Source: Viola odorata (Eukaryota; Streptophyta; Magnoliopsida; Malpighiales; Violaceae). Taken from it: a stretch of 64,000 nucleotides of DNA. Position 1 is the stretch's first letter. Each line of letters begins with the position of its first letter. The stretch lies in assembly GCA_963691705.1 (NCBI GenBank), contig OY829545.1:43449475-43513474 (forward strand), in the 5' to 3' direction. This document shows, one piece after another, positions 63,401-64,000 of this stretch. The notes below the pieces were generated by a model. It ran no database searches and was not told the DNA's origin. It saw only the letters and a program-made list of their open reading frames with translations. A program made the position numbers and the translations under genes.

Positions 63401-64000
63401 AAGATCCCAAATTGTTTGGTTAAATTACATTATAGGTCCTTTTACTTAATCGAAAATGATATATTGAGTTTTTCTAAATACATTCACGACATATTGAGTT
63501 ACTCTACTTTCGATTCGATGACACTTTAGATTTCTCTTGCTGATATGTCATAACCTAACTGGCAGAAGAGGGAAAAAATGAAAGGATTGTCTCACTAATT
63601 AGATGATGACACATTCAAATGTCAACAGAGTAAAAATAAAATGATTTAATGTGTTAGAAACGTAAATGGAGGGACCCGATATGCCATTTCCAGCTAAACA
63701 AATGACTAATTTATCCTCCCATTGGCTACTTGTAATTAATTAGTTCTAACTTCTTCAGCTCAAAATAGTAACAAAATAATAACAATAAAGTGTCATTTTT
63801 TGGTAGTTGTTTGAGAAAAACTTCTATCCCAACCATTCATTCATTCATTCATGAGGCAAAACAATAATATTGTATTCATTTATCAAAAAAAGGATGAGAA
63901 GATTGGTTGATTGATTACATTACATCACATAGAGAGGCCTCATGAATACAAAAAGATTGGTAATTGGTAATTCTTAAGAAGAAAAAGAAGGAAAGAATAC
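63401..64000. other. AT-rich intergenic sequence
   Basis: No gene is seen. CATT microsatellite at about 63835-63852. Otherwise nothing supported. Confidence 0.5.

Noticed and set aside
63051..63410. ORFs upstream of the receptor kinase gene
   Set aside because: Low-complexity translation of the GGGAGAA and A/T tracts in the leader.

Overview
This is a nuclear genome window from a flowering plant, most likely a eudicot. The evidence is GT-AG introns, two plant-specific genes (a BURP-domain protein and a PRK-type LRR receptor-like kinase), and a dense pile of plant transposons: Tat- and Athila-type Ty3/gypsy, Ty1/copia, Helitron, Stowaway-like and PIF/Harbinger-like elements. No species can be assigned. 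Only two host genes are well supported. All boundaries come from reading the sequence (terminal repeats, target-site duplications or TSDs, splice consensus, protein motifs); no database search was run.

Layout. Bases 1-24239 are one nest. The host element E1 is a non-autonomous LTR element with GC-rich 24- and 30-bp tandem arrays in its LTRs and a 592-residue ORF with no recognisable gag or pol. Its left LTR is split by a 3.5-kb LTR-gag-protease element (412-3913) whose LTRs carry heat-shock-element-like motifs. Its right part is split by a 16-kb Tat-like element, E2 (7000-23037, TSD CTTGT, LTRs differing at about four positions). The gag-pol of E2 lies on the minus strand. On the opposite strand it carries four accessory ORFs, two of them intron-containing paralogues of about 725 and 729 residues. 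Bases 24240-27105 are the 3' end and LTR of an Athila-like element, followed by a decayed Tat pol relic (27112-30840), tandem repeats, and a second Athila-like LTR in inverse orientation (32535-37650). That LTR is split by a 3.77-kb solo LTR with a perfect TSD (33625-37395).

Bases 38461-42875 are a young copia element with 118-bp LTRs and TSD ATAAT. Its pol is intact but for one in-frame TAG, and most of its gag is missing. A Stowaway-like element lies at 45034-45731. A second solo LTR of the same giant family (47329-51234) contains a 1.6-kb PIF/Harbinger-type element.

The gene-bearing right part holds the BURP gene (52054-53124, plus strand, two exons), a decayed Helitron (53298-58659) with Rep and RPA-like remnants, MITEs, and the receptor-like kinase gene (60854-63004, minus strand, three exons), which looks like a pseudokinase.

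The strongest lead for something little described is the 7-kb antisense module of E2: tail-to-tail to gag-pol, with its own TATA-like boxes, introns and an internal gene duplication. Next are the HSE clusters in the gag-protease LTR and a GC-rich segment shared by the copia leader and the Stowaway-like element.
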